A DNA stretch of 64,000 bases from Chondrus crispus (GCF_000350225.1 NW_005179083.1:118063-182062); one strand, 5' to 3'; positions 51,467 through 62,358 are shown, counted from the stretch's first letter. Numbers and translations: made by a program. Notes: generated from the sequence alone by a model not told the origin.

Positions 51467-54034
51467 GGGAAGCCAATGTCTTCTCCAAGTGCAATATGGT
51501 ATAGTGCTACCCTCCCAATAGTGCCAATTAGAAGCCCTTGTCACGGGGTAGCACTATTGGGTGTGGTCCACTGTAGCTTGATTTCGTTACTTAAATACGA
51601 CGAGAACACTGCAGTATTCGCATTTGAATCTTCAGCATTTACCAGGACGTGGCGTTTCCTGAAAATTTGATTAAAAATCGACGCTTTTTTAGTGGTCACA
51701 TATGACCACTAACCCCTAACAGGGCAGGGGATAGGCCAAGGCAAAGTCTTTCACACGTAGAGGGTTGCCAAGTTGGCGACTACAGTCCACTACAGTACGG
51801 TATATGCTCGACAGGTGTTGCGTCCTGAATTAAACCATGTCCGAAATTGACCCTCCGAGAAGGGTAATGCTCGGTGTTATAAAAAACGCTGGTTGGCCAA
51901 ATGACGTGCACAAAAGGGGATGGAACAACTGCGATGGGCACTGCCTGCTGCGCAGAGTGAAGAATACTCGCCCATTTATGATGATCATTATGAAAAGTCC
52001 CACTTCTGCGATTGGTTCGCATTTGGAGAGATGATATCTCATGGCATGATGACGACGTGCGGAACCCAGCCACAATTCACATTTGACTTTGCGCGGGATG
52101 CACTCCGTGACGGTCAAGTTGTACGGGTATGGCAAAGAGTGTGAAGTTACTTGGTGAGACTCGAGGGCGTTTGCCTGGAGTGGGCCGGCCGACTGCTGAC
52201 ACACTAGCAGTGCTGGTGCTCTTCGCACCAGGAGAGCACGCCTGCACAATCGAGATGCAAACGCGCTCCCATGCGTACCCATCGTCTTCGCCACCAACCA
52301 ATGCTACATGGCGCATTTGCTCAACCTTTTGATCACTCGCACAATGGCGCGGTGCATGACGTGTGCCTGTGCAACAGGAGAGTCTCCGCACATGGGTACC
52401 GTTTGCATGTTGGTCCGTTAGTGTTGCTGACTTTGACGAGGACATTCTGCAAATGCGTGTCGCTGTGATGGGCACGTTGGCTGCCGTTGACAGCCAGGTG
52501 CTCATCGTTTACGTCAAAAACTACAGCTATCCTTGGGCAGGGAACTGCGCAAATTGCATTTGCCAACATATCTGATCATGCTTCGTATGTCCAACGCAAG
52601 ATTTCAACATGCAGACTAGGGAGTCGCAGCGTTCCAATGTGATTTGGATAGTCTCGTGCACGTAGAACTGATCGACGACAGAATATTGTGCGGCCCTGTT
52701 TCGGGAATGACACCCGCCGAGGGCGGACTCTCAACCGTGAGCACACGGTTATGCACAAGACCGCCTCCGTCCTCAGTGTCGTGCGCGACCCCACCGCCCT
52801 AAACTGCCCTCCCCTTCTCCCCGTACACACTACACACCCATCCCTTCCATCGCATGTCGAGTTCCAGTTCCCTAGCCTCGAAAAGTCCCCACTGGTCCCG
52901 CACACCTATCTACGCCACCCCTCCTTCCCATCCTCAAAACGCCCTTCTAGAGAGGTTAATGCCAGCCGTTCGTCTCGATGGCGCACTCACAGTTCCACCT
53001 CATGTGGAGCACACCGCAATATACGCCACACACACACACACCGCCAACGTGCTGACGCAAGGAATGTCACTTAGAGGTCATGCGATGACAACACTGCTTG
53101 GCGGGCAAAATAGTGCGGAGGATCCGCTGGTACTTTACATGGTTCTCATGGGTGGACGCAGATAGCTGCGTAAATCAATTCATACTTAGCGGCAAGCGCC
53201 TCGAAGAGCGCGACGTCCCTTCAGGACGGACAGCGTTCATTCTAACGAAGAGGAACAGAGGGAAAAGGACATTTCCGAATGGATAGTGCTACGGGACTGC
53301 TCTCTGGAAGGTGATAAGTGTTGCCCTCAGAGCTTTGAGAGGTGAGTCGAAAGGCTGCTGAGGTGTACGCTTTCGGAAATGGGGAGGGAATTTAGGCGCA
53401 ACTTGCCGTTGCTCATGTCAGCAACGGCAAATTGCTAGAGAAGCCTTTGGAATCCGAAGTTTGGATAGGCGGGGTCACGTCGGTGCTGATGTCAAACCGG
53501 ATTTCCTCCAGTTGACAGTTTGAACTCTCTCTTAAATGGTTTGTTAAATACACAGATAATCCTGCCGCAGGATTATCTGTGCATTTAACAAACCAGGATT
53601 CCTGCGTACCATGCCGCTGGCGGAGCATGGAGAGGAGAAAAGCCCCTCATGAGCATATATCGTGTTTTTGCAGATCTCTCCGCTCAGAGAGATTGAGCAA
53701 AACGAATCCAAACTTGCTCCGCTCGTGTTCTCAACGGACGTGTCATTCTAATAGCTCTGAATGATCCCCGACATAAAAACATTCCCCAAGTCTCGGGTAA
53801 CTTTAAGCGTGCTTGTGTGTAGTATGCCATCTGTAGGCGAAAAGATAAAGGGGTTCAAGTTCAGCTCGCATCATGCCTCACTTGTTTCATCAACCTACCC
53901 ACTCCTGCACTAAAGGCCCCGCTGAACTTAGCAAACCAATGCTTGAAGAAAAGTACTTGCCTAGGTTTTTTTTACTTCGATGCAAATGAAACTTTCAGTG
54001 ATGATCGTACCTAACAGTAAACAACAGTAAAACC
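51467..54034. other. 2.5-kb stretch without supported genes
   Basis: An inverted repeat is formed by TAGTGCTACCC (about 51502) and GGGGTAGCACTA (about 51544), with an overlapping pair CCCAATAGTGC/GCACTATTGGG. TTAGTGGTCA/TGACCACTAA with a 4-base spacer is at about 51690-51713. A 15-bp-arm hairpin (one mismatch) around TTGCCGTTGCT is at 53400-53436, and a 59-bp palindrome at 53537-53595. No coding domain recognised. Confidence 0.55.
53537..53595. repeat. 59-bp palindrome with 1-base spacer
   Basis: 29-bp arms around a central C (53566) with one mismatch (T versus C). Centre CCTGCCGCAGG. Lies about 440 bp downstream of the beta-propeller gene. Confidence 0.94.
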
Positions 54035-56035
54035 TTACGACGTGATTTTAACTTGAGCCTTCACCTTCTTCAACGTATTGATGTCATTGACTTGGAGTAT
54101 TTCATCTGACATCGACCACAGATTTGTCCTACCAATAATGGCGTTTCTCCTGATGTTTGGTGTGTACGATCTCTCAATATTGTGGGTCACCCGCCCACGC
54201 TCCTTAATCCTAGTATCGGAGATCTCCAGCACAACTGCTCCAGTGAAAGTGCGACTCCCTGTGTACACACTGATCGGCATCACAGCCACGCCTTGCTGCT
54301 TCCAGTAGAGGAAAGCCCGGTGGTCCCATTCTGCATTCGAATAACTACCCCTCAATGACCATACCGAAAGCTCCTTGGGGTTCTTCTTGTCACTCACATC
54401 AAACAATGAGACCTTGGCGCCCAGCAACATCCCAGTATTTGTTGCATCTTGTCCAACACCCAGAATACGGCCCGGTGCTACCGGATGCAAGTACGAACTG
54501 AAACCAGGGATCTTCAGTTCTCCCAACACCTTCAGTTTCTTCGGATTCGACAAATCGAGAACATACAATGGATCAACCTCCCGGAATGTTACGATGTAAG
54601 CCGTATCTCGGATATACCTCACGGAGAAAATCCGCTCCCCAAGTCCAAGATTCCCCACCTCACCGACCTTCTTCAACGTTTTAGTCTTCTCATTCGGCTC
54701 AAATGCCGTCACCTTACTTTCGGTCAAGTCTCGGTTACTCCACCAACTCGCGCCATCGGTGGTCGCAATGTAAAACGTTCCCTGGTATTCATGCATGGCA
54801 AACTGGTTGATCACGCTACCAGTCACAGCCCCGCTAGCAATGTAAGATGCGCCGTCGTCGGAAAGACCAAACTTGTGGATCGAGGTACGATAGTTGGCAC
54901 CCCAGCGGACATTATCATCAGATAGGTCACCAAAGCGGAACTCACTGGTAGTAACATACATAGCCGACTTGGTTGCATATATCGTTTCGGCATCAGACAT
55001 GACAGTGGCGGAACTGCCCGGAGTAAGCTTACCTCCAACAGGCAAGGTCACAACAGTAAGGAGATTGAATCCTGAAAACACCTTTGGAGAATAATACACC
55101 TCTCCACAGGTCGCATAGACTCCTGTTTGAACGCCGCCGTTCTGCTCCAGGCGATAGGTGGGCAGCCAATTACCAGCTCGAGAGTAGCGAATGATTTCAC
55201 GGTTCCACTTCTGAGTCTGGTGGCGCTTGGCACCGCGACCCGGATAGTAGAGCCAGATTGAGTCGAGAGGGTTGAATGATAGGACTAATCGAGCGACACC
55301 CTCGACCTCTCGGGACTTGACGTAGCGACCTTCCAAGTAGAGAGTGGAGACGAGACGGGGTTCGGGACGAGAGACATTGATTTGATAGACCACTGTGGCT
55401 GATTCGCCAGAGGATGGATCCGTTTTGTAACGGACATAGACAGGGCGTTTGTACTCGTAGACAGTGCCAATAACGAGGATATAATCCCCTTGAATAAGCA
55501 TTTCTTCCGGATAGGTCGGCAGTTCCAATCTTCCGACACGTCTTCCAGATGCGCCGTCATCAAGTACCCTGACATGAGAGAAAGTCGTACCGGTAATGGT
55601 GAAGACTCTCTTTCCATCTGTCTTAATAATGTCAGGTTCATCGACTCCCCTTACTTGGACATTTGTGGTAGAAAAATCGGTGCCCGCAACAGGCCCATCA
55701 GCATCTTCATCTTCAGTATCGGTGTCAATCCCTTCGGTGATATTGTTGAACTTGACACGTTTGGGATCACGGAGTATACGACGGAAGGGAAGACCAGCTG
55801 GCCCTCCGGGACGCTTGGGATAAAACTTGCCGTTCTTTCTCGGGGGAGAGCGGGTGTTTGTGTATGCGTTTGACGAGGTCAGACCGTTAGGGCCGACCAG
55901 AGGCTCGACAACCCCGATGTAGTAGTCGTTGAGAGCCGTGCATGAGTCGAAGTTGGAGATAAGCTGCGAGTGGGCGGTTTGGAAAGAGAAAAGGACGGTA
56001 AGGAGCAGGAGGAGAGGGCCGATTTTGAAAGCCAT
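54035..56035 (-). CDS. secreted beta-propeller protein (Beta_propel, PF09826-type)
   Basis: 666 aa from the ATG at 56035, chosen because it starts a clear signal peptide (MAFKIGPLLLLLTVLFSFQT, cleavage near AHSQ). The open frame reaches 58 codons further upstream without conserved sequence. The mature protein has the family hallmark TNVQVRGVDEPDIIKTDGKRV (about residue 143), then repeated beta-strand blades. Conserved late blocks are LGERIFSVRYIRDTAYIVTF, VDPLYVLDLSNPKKLKVLGE, KIPGFSSYLHPVAPGRILGV and the end ...NDINTLKKVKAQVKITS. The family is mostly bacterial and archaeal secreted or surface proteins of unknown function, so a role at the cell wall or outside is inferred. No intron and no TM anchor apart from the signal peptide. 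The frame is intact. Confidence 0.87.
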   Translation of the reverse strand: MAFKIGPLLLLLTVLFSFQTAHSQLISNFDSCTALNDYYIGVVEPLVGPNGLTSSNAYTNTRSPPRKNGKFYPKRPGGPAGLPFRRILRDPKRVKFNNITEGIDTDTEDEDADGPVAGTDFSTTNVQVRGVDEPDIIKTDGKRVFTITGTTFSHVRVLDDGASGRRVGRLELPTYPEEMLIQGDYILVIGTVYEYKRPVYVRYKTDPSSGESATVVYQINVSRPEPRLVSTLYLEGRYVKSREVEGVARLVLSFNPLDSIWLYYPGRGAKRHQTQKWNREIIRYSRAGNWLPTYRLEQNGGVQTGVYATCGEVYYSPKVFSGFNLLTVVTLPVGGKLTPGSSATVMSDAETIYATKSAMYVTTSEFRFGDLSDDNVRWGANYRTSIHKFGLSDDGASYIASGAVTGSVINQFAMHEYQGTFYIATTDGASWWSNRDLTESKVTAFEPNEKTKTLKKVGEVGNLGLGERIFSVRYIRDTAYIVTFREVDPLYVLDLSNPKKLKVLGELKIPGFSSYLHPVAPGRILGVGQDATNTGMLLGAKVSLFDVSDKKNPKELSVWSLRGSYSNAEWDHRAFLYWKQQGVAVMPISVYTGSRTFTGAVVLEISDTRIKERGRVTHNIERSYTPNIRRNAIIGRTNLWSMSDEILQVNDINTLKKVKAQVKITS

Positions 56036-57700
56036 GGTGCGACAATCGGTGGGATACGAATGAGTGGCGAGAACGATGGAGAGGGAGAGGTGCCTTTTAT
56101 AGGTATGTGGGTGGGGCTGAAGGGTTCGAAGTTTGGAAGACTTTTTCAACCTCGCAAAGTAGATGGAGTTAGTGACAAAGACGACGATACTCGTGTGCTT
56201 GTGCTGCATCTAAATCTATTCATCCGACACTGGATAGCTCCCTGAGCAGATTGTTTCAATGCAAGTCCCGGGAATAACGCTCAACTACACATACCATGAC
56301 CATTTTGATCCAAGTTCTGACCAACTACACGTGGACTGTGTAACCCATGCAACCGATGCAAGGTGCGGTATTTAGCCGATATCAGCATCAACTTCACCTA
56401 GTAGTGTAACCGGCCAAAATTTCGACTTCTACGTGTAGCTGGAGCCAGCTAGGACCATCAGGGAAATTGCTTCGTTGGACTCTGGAGTTCAGAGTCTGAA
56501 CGGACCTAAACCACCCTACACGCTCCTGAAGTTTGGAAAATGGGCTGATTCCGATTTTTTTTATGATTGCACGAGCATATGATTCATGTGACTCATATGC
56601 TCGTGCGAGCTGGCTACGAGCTTGTGTGCCTGTTCCCGCTCATGTGAACAGGAACAGGCTTAGTGTACAGTTTGAGACGAGAGGAGGCATAACGATGTTA
56701 ACATCGGGATACGACTATCACTGTAGTTTCAAGAGCGTTGCTTACCCGGTTTGTAGTAAGTAGGTCAGACGTTGGCCCTTGCCAAATAAGTAGAATGTCG
56801 GGTTGTTGCATTACTACGAGGACACCGCTGCGCCTTTAAATAAATTGAAACATTTCGGCTGTCATAGATACGACTTACAAGTAATTTTTTATGGCATGCT
56901 AGCTAGAGTCACAATATCGCAGGTTATTCTGATACGAATCGTAATACGAATCGAAGCCGCACTCATAAATATGTTATTTTAACACTATAGTATTTTCCAT
57001 AAAGTACTGCTTGGCGCAGAAGTTGCACATCTAGGCATGCCTCGCACTACTGGCATGCACTGCATGCAATAGTCCTTGATCTCGAGATCACTTATAGTGA
57101 ACTCTCCCGATAAGGATCATTCTCGATATGGATATCCTCCGTTAACGAATAAAAAATCGAGCCACATAACAGTGCGGAACATAATTTGACAGAATACCAC
57201 AAGAGATATAAGCCTCGGCGCCATGTGCTCAAATCGCCAAATTTCGTGGATAACATATTTCGACAGCAACGTGCCTGGAAATGGCCCGCAAAACATTTCT
57301 ATTTTATTGATCAACGGCATGCGCCGTGGCATCTGGTTGTTCATGACGGACCGCAAGGACAGACTGTCCGCATTACAATCTGTCATCCGCGGTACTTAGA
57401 CCCACGAGACGGCGACGACGAGTAAAGAAGACCCCATGAAGATTACGATTCATCAAGTTATGGCCCGCTTCGCACCACTACGCATTACAACCGACTGAAA
57501 CCAAACTGGATCGCGCTACACGCACTCCCAGCCGTCGAGTATCTGCACTGCACACAGCCGGAAAGGAACGACCACACACACGCCCACGTCGAATCCTCTC
57601 CGAATCCTCATCAATCAACATCCCGCCCCACTCCCCCGAACTCCTTTACATTCCCTCTCCACACAAGAAAACAACCGTCCCTTCAGTGACCCAAGTGGTA
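56036..57700. other. stretch without supported genes
   Basis: AT-rich in the middle (56800-57000). A 79-codon frame without ATG (57186-57425, containing HFYFIDQRHAPWHLVVHDGP and VRITICHPRYLDPRDGDDE) looks somewhat protein-like, but is unassigned. Confidence 0.5.
56569..56606. repeat. 38-bp palindrome (two mismatches)
   Basis: 19-bp arms with no spacer; the outer 14 bp on each side pair perfectly (GCACGAGCATATGA with its complement). A smaller inverted pair, GCCTGTTCC/GGAACAGGC, follows at 56628-56659. Confidence 0.88.
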
Positions 57701-58181
57701 TAACTACCTCCGCCCCGACCACTCGGACACGAGGGGGTTTGAGGTAAGGGAGCGCGCGCCGCTGGGTAACCCACGCGCGAACGCAAACCGTACGGATGGA
57801 CTCGAAAAGAGGGAAGGCTCACGTGGCCGGTGACTCGCAGTCGGTCGGTGGTGTTAGATCCTGACGGCCGGTCACGGGTTAGAAGCCTGAGACTAAAAGA
57901 GAAACCCGAACGGGGATAGCAATTAGCCGTAAAGGGAAGGGAGGCGAGTCTGCCTCCTGTTTACTGGGACGGGTAGGTGTCTCCGGTCTTAACCTCTAAG
58001 TGGGACGCCAGGACACCTGTCCCCCTATAGTAGCTGCCACTTACTGTGTACCAGCTACTGTACACAATTACTTAATTTGTGCCATTAATTACTACTTACT
58101 AGTTAGCCACCGTACAGATTTGTAGTATAACCCCCCCTGGGGCTTTTTTAGTTAGATTAGATCCACAACGGGATCTAGTGC
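57701..58181. other. GC-rich non-coding stretch left of the Gypsy LTRs
   Basis: Probable 3' or flanking sequence of an older related element; no coding domain. It includes an AGTAGCTG/CAGCTACT inverted pair (about 58029-58059). Confidence 0.4.
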
Positions 58182-58804
58182 TGTAGAGCCCGATGCTCTA
58201 CAGTACTACTGCGCGTGGCCACGTGTACCCCTCGGGTACCGGGCGCACGCGTGCACACGTGCACACGTGTACCGCGCGGGACGGAAGCGCGCGCACACAC
58301 GTGTACTGGCAGCCACGATGGCTGACTGTATTACAGTACGGTCCGATCTGTACTACAGTGGTCCACTACAGTACTTCGGTACTGTAGTGTTATAGATTGT
58401 TTTGTATATTAAATATGGAGCGGACCGGCGGCGGTGGAGGAGGACAAGCACGGACTTGTCACCCACCGACCGTCAAGGTCCGACTTCCCGCTTATTCTAA
58501 GGTAGCGCTCGCTAACTACCTTAGAGCGGCACCGAGCGCTGGTTGAGAACGCGCGCGGTACGCCCACGAGCCGGCTCGGCCTCCGCCCATCGGTACTGGA
58601 TCGTTACCCAGTACCGCGCCGGAGCGTCGAGGCGTCGAACCGCTCGCGCGTGCCCCCGTCCTCCCCGTTCCCGCGCTGCCACGCTACCCGGGCTCGTTGC
58701 CCGGTGCCGTTAGCTGGTGTCCCGCTTCACCCGTCTTCCCGTTCGGACGGGGTCTACGTCGAGCTGTGCATACACCTCTCTCCGTTGGGGGTGTTTATGC
58801 TACA
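58182..58804 (+). repeat. Gypsy LTR copy 1 (623 bp)
   Basis: Begins TGTAGAGCCC and ends GCTACA, so the ends are inverted TGTAG/CTACA. It is a diverged direct repeat of 59158-59720. A primer-site-like TGGTCTCCCGACCTAGAAGA follows one base later at 58806. The exact start is uncertain, because weak similarity between the copies continues upstream. Confidence 0.75.
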
Positions 58805-58884
58805 GTGGTCTCCCGACCTAGAAGACCCTGGAGTCCGATCTCCGAGAAGACTTCCGCTTCCCTCCGCGAACCGATCGCGTCGAG

Positions 58885-59113
58885 ATGAGCAAAGAGTTTG
58901 AGCCCTCGATCCGCTCCGAAGCGGCGGATCTTAGTCCGGCCGCTGTGCAGTCCCCATCCGCCCCGTCGGGCAACGGCGACGCAGGTCCTCGTGACCGCGA
59001 ACCATCGCTCGGATCCTCCGAGGAAAGAGCGGCGGCGATGTTCGAACGCATAGTCGAATACATCGAGGAAGTCCGTACTTCCCTTCGGATCGATGTATCG
59101 GACCATCTATGTA
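58885..59113 (+). pseudogene. gag N-terminal stub of a Gypsy element related to the next one
   Basis: Starts MSKEFEPSIRSEAADLSPAA and continues AAAMFERIVEYIEEVRTSLR IDVSD (residues to about 76). It is clearly homologous to the first 70 residues of the full gag at 59797 (SIRSEPADVRE, AQAMYDRIAEYIEDVRTSLR). Homology ends where the second LTR's upstream flank begins, so only a stub of this element is present. Confidence 0.8.
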
Positions 59114-59157
59114 GCATATCCCCCTCCTTAGAATTAGAATTAGATTAGATTTGTAAC

Positions 59158-59720
59158 TGTAGAGCCCGAGCTCTACAGTACTTCAGTGCGCGCGCATACG
59201 CGTATCCCACGTGTACCGGGACGCGCGCTCACACGTGTACGACACGTGGGCTGCCAGCCCCGATGGCTGACAGCGCTACAGTGCAGGCCGACCTGCACTG
59301 CTGTGATGATTACGTTACGTTAGTCTGTATATTAAATATGAGCGGACCGCCGGCGGGGGGAGGAGGACAAGGACGGACTTGTCAAGGATCCTCCACCTTG
59401 GTACGCCCGCTTACTTTCAGGTACTCCCTTTAGTTACCTTAGAGTAGCACCGCGCGCGGGTTGAGGACGCACGCTACACGCCCACGAGCAGGCTCCGCCT
59501 CCCCCCGTCGGTACTGGATCGTCACCCAGTACCGCTCTGGGGCGTCGAGGCGTCGAACCGCTCGCGCGTGCGCACGTTCTCCCCGATCCCGCTCTACCAC
59601 CGCTACCTCGAGCCCGTGCTCGGTACCGTGGGTGGGCCGTGCTTCTGTCTTCCCGCCGATCGGGGTCTTTCCGAACTGTCAGTACTCACCCCCTCGCCGT
59701 TGGGGGTGATTATACTACAG
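59158..59720 (+). repeat. Gypsy LTR copy 2 (563 bp)
   Basis: Begins TGTAGAGCCC, ends ACTACA, followed at 59722 by the identical 20-base primer-site-like sequence. It directs the gag-pol that follows. It differs from copy 1 by many substitutions and indels, so the two are LTRs of different elements rather than the pair of one. Confidence 0.78.
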
Positions 59721-59796
59721 TGGTCTCCCGACCTAGAAGACTCTCAAGATCGAACCGAGAAGACTATCGTTTACCTCCGCGTCCGTACGCGTCGAG

Positions 59797-62358
59797 ATGA
59801 GTGGCGAATATCTCACCTCGATTCGCTCGGAGCCCGCCGATGTGCGAGAGGCCGCGCTCCGCGTCCGAGTCGGCGACGGCGACGCTGGTCCTCGAGAACG
59901 CGAACTGTCGCTCGACTCCTCCGAAGGACGCGCTCAGGCGATGTACGATCGCATCGCGGAGTATATCGAAGATGTCCGAACATCCCTCCGTATCGACGTC
60001 TCCGACAGCGTCTACGCCCGCTGTATGGATGAGTTGCGCTCCCTCCGCGAAGGAAGGTTTGAGCGCGTAACTCAGTCCTTGGAGAACCTGCGCGCCCTCG
60101 TCGACCAGCTACAGTCCCGTTTGGTACTGGTCGAAGAGGCGCGCATCGATTCCCCCGCCGTGGACGTTGCGGGTCGACCCGCGAGTGCAAACTCCGGGGT
60201 CCGACGCGACCCGCAACCCTTCCCATCAGCCGAACAGATGGGAGCGTTCGCGCACATGGCGGCGGAGCTCAACTCAACGCGCCGCCGTGCCCGTGAGATG
60301 GAACAGACCTCGGCCGAGAGGCCGCCCGGAGCCCCCTCGAGTGGGCCCGGTGCCACTGTTCCTCCGGGCGCATCCGAAGCGCAGGAGTGGCCCCCGACTG
60401 GAGCCGTCACCAGTCGGCGGGCGGAGGACATCAAGCCGACAGCGGACGCGAACTTCACGTCCGAGACTCAAGCCCTGCCGTATGCATCCGGAAGCATGCG
60501 GCAGTCCCGACGGATACCGAACGAACTCGACCGTGGCCGTGGAGGAGTCGCCCGCGGATCAGGGGAACCGATTCTCCCCTTCGATCCTCGCTGGGGCGGC
60601 TACCAGCCAGCGGATCTTACCGCGCATCCCGTCCCCGTTGACGTCCGAACGTTGCCCGTCACGCCGTTCGGAACGTTGGGCCCCGCCGAACCCGGGCTCG
60701 AGCCCGTCCACACCATGATACAGGAGTTCAGCGCCGTCGCGAACTACCGCATGTATCGGTTGGAAAACACCTCGAGGCTCGTTACCTCGGGTGACGCGGG
60801 ACGGATCGCGAAGTACGTCCAACGCTGCCGTGGGCTCCGTCCCACGATGAAGAGCTTCGACGGTACTGACGCAATCCAGTTGCTCCCGTTCCTGAAGGAT
60901 ATCCGGATAACCTTCAATGCCCAGCACCTGACCGAAGGTGTGGCAATCCGTGTCTTCGCTCACTTCCTCGAGCGGGACGCGGAGCGGTTGTATACGAGTT
61001 ACACCATGCGCGGCCTCCGCGCCGGCCAACTCCACGACGACACGAGCTGGCCTGGTCTCGTCAACCAATTTATCAAACGCTACCTAACCGACGACGTGTT
61101 AGGGGAAGCGTTTGATGCTGTCGCGTCGGCGCGACAGCTTCCTCACGAAACCGAGAACACGTTCGCAGACCGGCTGGAATCCGCCGCGTTCCGATGCACG
61201 GCCGTGTTCTCAGAACAAGCCCTCGCGCACTACTTCGTGCGCGGGTTGTCCACTGCGACCCGAGCCGCAGTGGCAGAGACGATGCAAAGGTTGCCCGGAC
61301 AACAGAAGACCGAACTCTCAACGATTCGCCATATCGCAACGGCCGAGGGTACAACCAACCGCGCTCGTCGCGGGTTGCCGCTGCCGGACCCGAAGCCGGC
61401 AGCGAAGGGAGTCCGAACTCCAAGGTCGCACGGAACAAGTTCGCCGGTGACCGCCCTCCACATTGGAGAAGATGAGTGGCAGGCCGACCCTGTCCTCATT
61501 ACACAAGGCTTCGACCGGGCGGGAGGCCGACCCCCTACGCCAGCTTCCACCGGTTCGACTGGAAGCTTCGCAACGGCGTTCGCGCACACGCCAAGGGCCA
61601 CGGGTGGTCCGAACCACAACATGGCCGAGCTGGATATCTCCCGTCGAGAAGGAGACCGCGGGCTGCCCAACGTGCCTCGACTCACCGATGAGGAGGCACG
61701 CCACGCGGCGACTTTCGCGTCGACCGATGGCAGCGCGTACATTTGTTGGCTGTGCCGGACGCACGGCTACGCCATGTACGCGTGCCCGTTCCTGTCGCCT
61801 GAACAACGTCCGTTCACGGCGTACAGGAACTACCGCTATCAGATGGAGACGCGCCCCGCAATGCGCAATCTCATCCAGCAGTCTACGCGGGCAGACCGAG
61901 GCCCGCGTCGAGGTGACCCGAGCCGATCGGGTGGGGGCGTCCGTTTTGCCCCTCGTGAAGGCGGGTACCGATACCTGGGGACCGATCAAAGGGATCGACG
62001 TGACCCTCGTCGGATGGATACGCGATATTCCCGTCGAGATGGGCGAGGCGACCGGGGCCGACCCCCGTTGCCCCAAGGGGTACAGAACGCCATCATGTAC
62101 CTCCAAGATTGGGCTGGGGAGACGCACCCCCAGCCCACGGAAGGAGGCGGAGGAGAGCCCGTTCTCTCCGCCCCTCGAATATTGCAACGGCCGGACGTTG
62201 CAATCCAAGGCCACGAAGTATCCGATTACTTCGTAGAAGATGCCCAGTCGGGGTGGGGAAACCGTCCCCATCCGCGCGGCCAGGGGCCCGTCGACGCGCT
62301 AGCTAACGATAGCCAAGCGAATAGCACCGAGAGCTCGGGTAGTTCGAAAACCCCGTAA
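59797..62358 (+). CDS. Ty3/Gypsy-type Gag polyprotein
   Basis: 853 aa. It has an N-terminal acidic helical region with a coiled coil (SVYARCMDELRSLREGRFER and LENLRALVDQLQSRLVLVEE), then a Pro/Ala-rich middle. The retrotransposon gag (capsid-like) domain follows at about residues 355-520: KSFDGTDAIQLLPFLKDIRI, RVFAHFLERDAERLYTSYTM, WPGLVNQFIKRYLTDDVLGE and ENTFADRLESAAFRC. Around residue 650 a Cys/His cluster ICWLCRTHGYAMYACPF has non-canonical spacing for a zinc knuckle. A basic Arg/Gly region (RGPRRGDPSRSGGGVRF) may bind RNA. The frame is intact. Pol follows in another frame. Confidence 0.85.
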   Translation: MSGEYLTSIRSEPADVREAALRVRVGDGDAGPRERELSLDSSEGRAQAMYDRIAEYIEDVRTSLRIDVSDSVYARCMDELRSLREGRFERVTQSLENLRALVDQLQSRLVLVEEARIDSPAVDVAGRPASANSGVRRDPQPFPSAEQMGAFAHMAAELNSTRRRAREMEQTSAERPPGAPSSGPGATVPPGASEAQEWPPTGAVTSRRAEDIKPTADANFTSETQALPYASGSMRQSRRIPNELDRGRGGVARGSGEPILPFDPRWGGYQPADLTAHPVPVDVRTLPVTPFGTLGPAEPGLEPVHTMIQEFSAVANYRMYRLENTSRLVTSGDAGRIAKYVQRCRGLRPTMKSFDGTDAIQLLPFLKDIRITFNAQHLTEGVAIRVFAHFLERDAERLYTSYTMRGLRAGQLHDDTSWPGLVNQFIKRYLTDDVLGEAFDAVASARQLPHETENTFADRLESAAFRCTAVFSEQALAHYFVRGLSTATRAAVAETMQRLPGQQKTELSTIRHIATAEGTTNRARRGLPLPDPKPAAKGVRTPRSHGTSSPVTALHIGEDEWQADPVLITQGFDRAGGRPPTPASTGSTGSFATAFAHTPRATGGPNHNMAELDISRREGDRGLPNVPRLTDEEARHAATFASTDGSAYICWLCRTHGYAMYACPFLSPEQRPFTAYRNYRYQMETRPAMRNLIQQSTRADRGPRRGDPSRSGGGVRFAPREGGYRYLGTDQRDRRDPRRMDTRYSRRDGRGDRGRPPLPQGVQNAIMYLQDWAGETHPQPTEGGGGEPVLSAPRILQRPDVAIQGHEVSDYFVEDAQSGWGNRPHPRGQGPVDALANDSQANSTESSGSSKTP

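Noticed and set aside
57186-57425. Small gene of 79 aa
   Set aside because: No ATG, no homologue I recognise, no neighbouring exon. Kept only as a remark in the spacer.
58182-59720. The two Gypsy LTRs as 5' and 3' LTR of one short element
   Set aside because: Only 353 bp lie between them, each is followed by a primer site and gag start, and they are strongly diverged.
61318-62271. 317-aa minus-strand ORF opposite the Gypsy gag
   Set aside because: A GC-driven shadow; the plus strand has the conserved gag domain.
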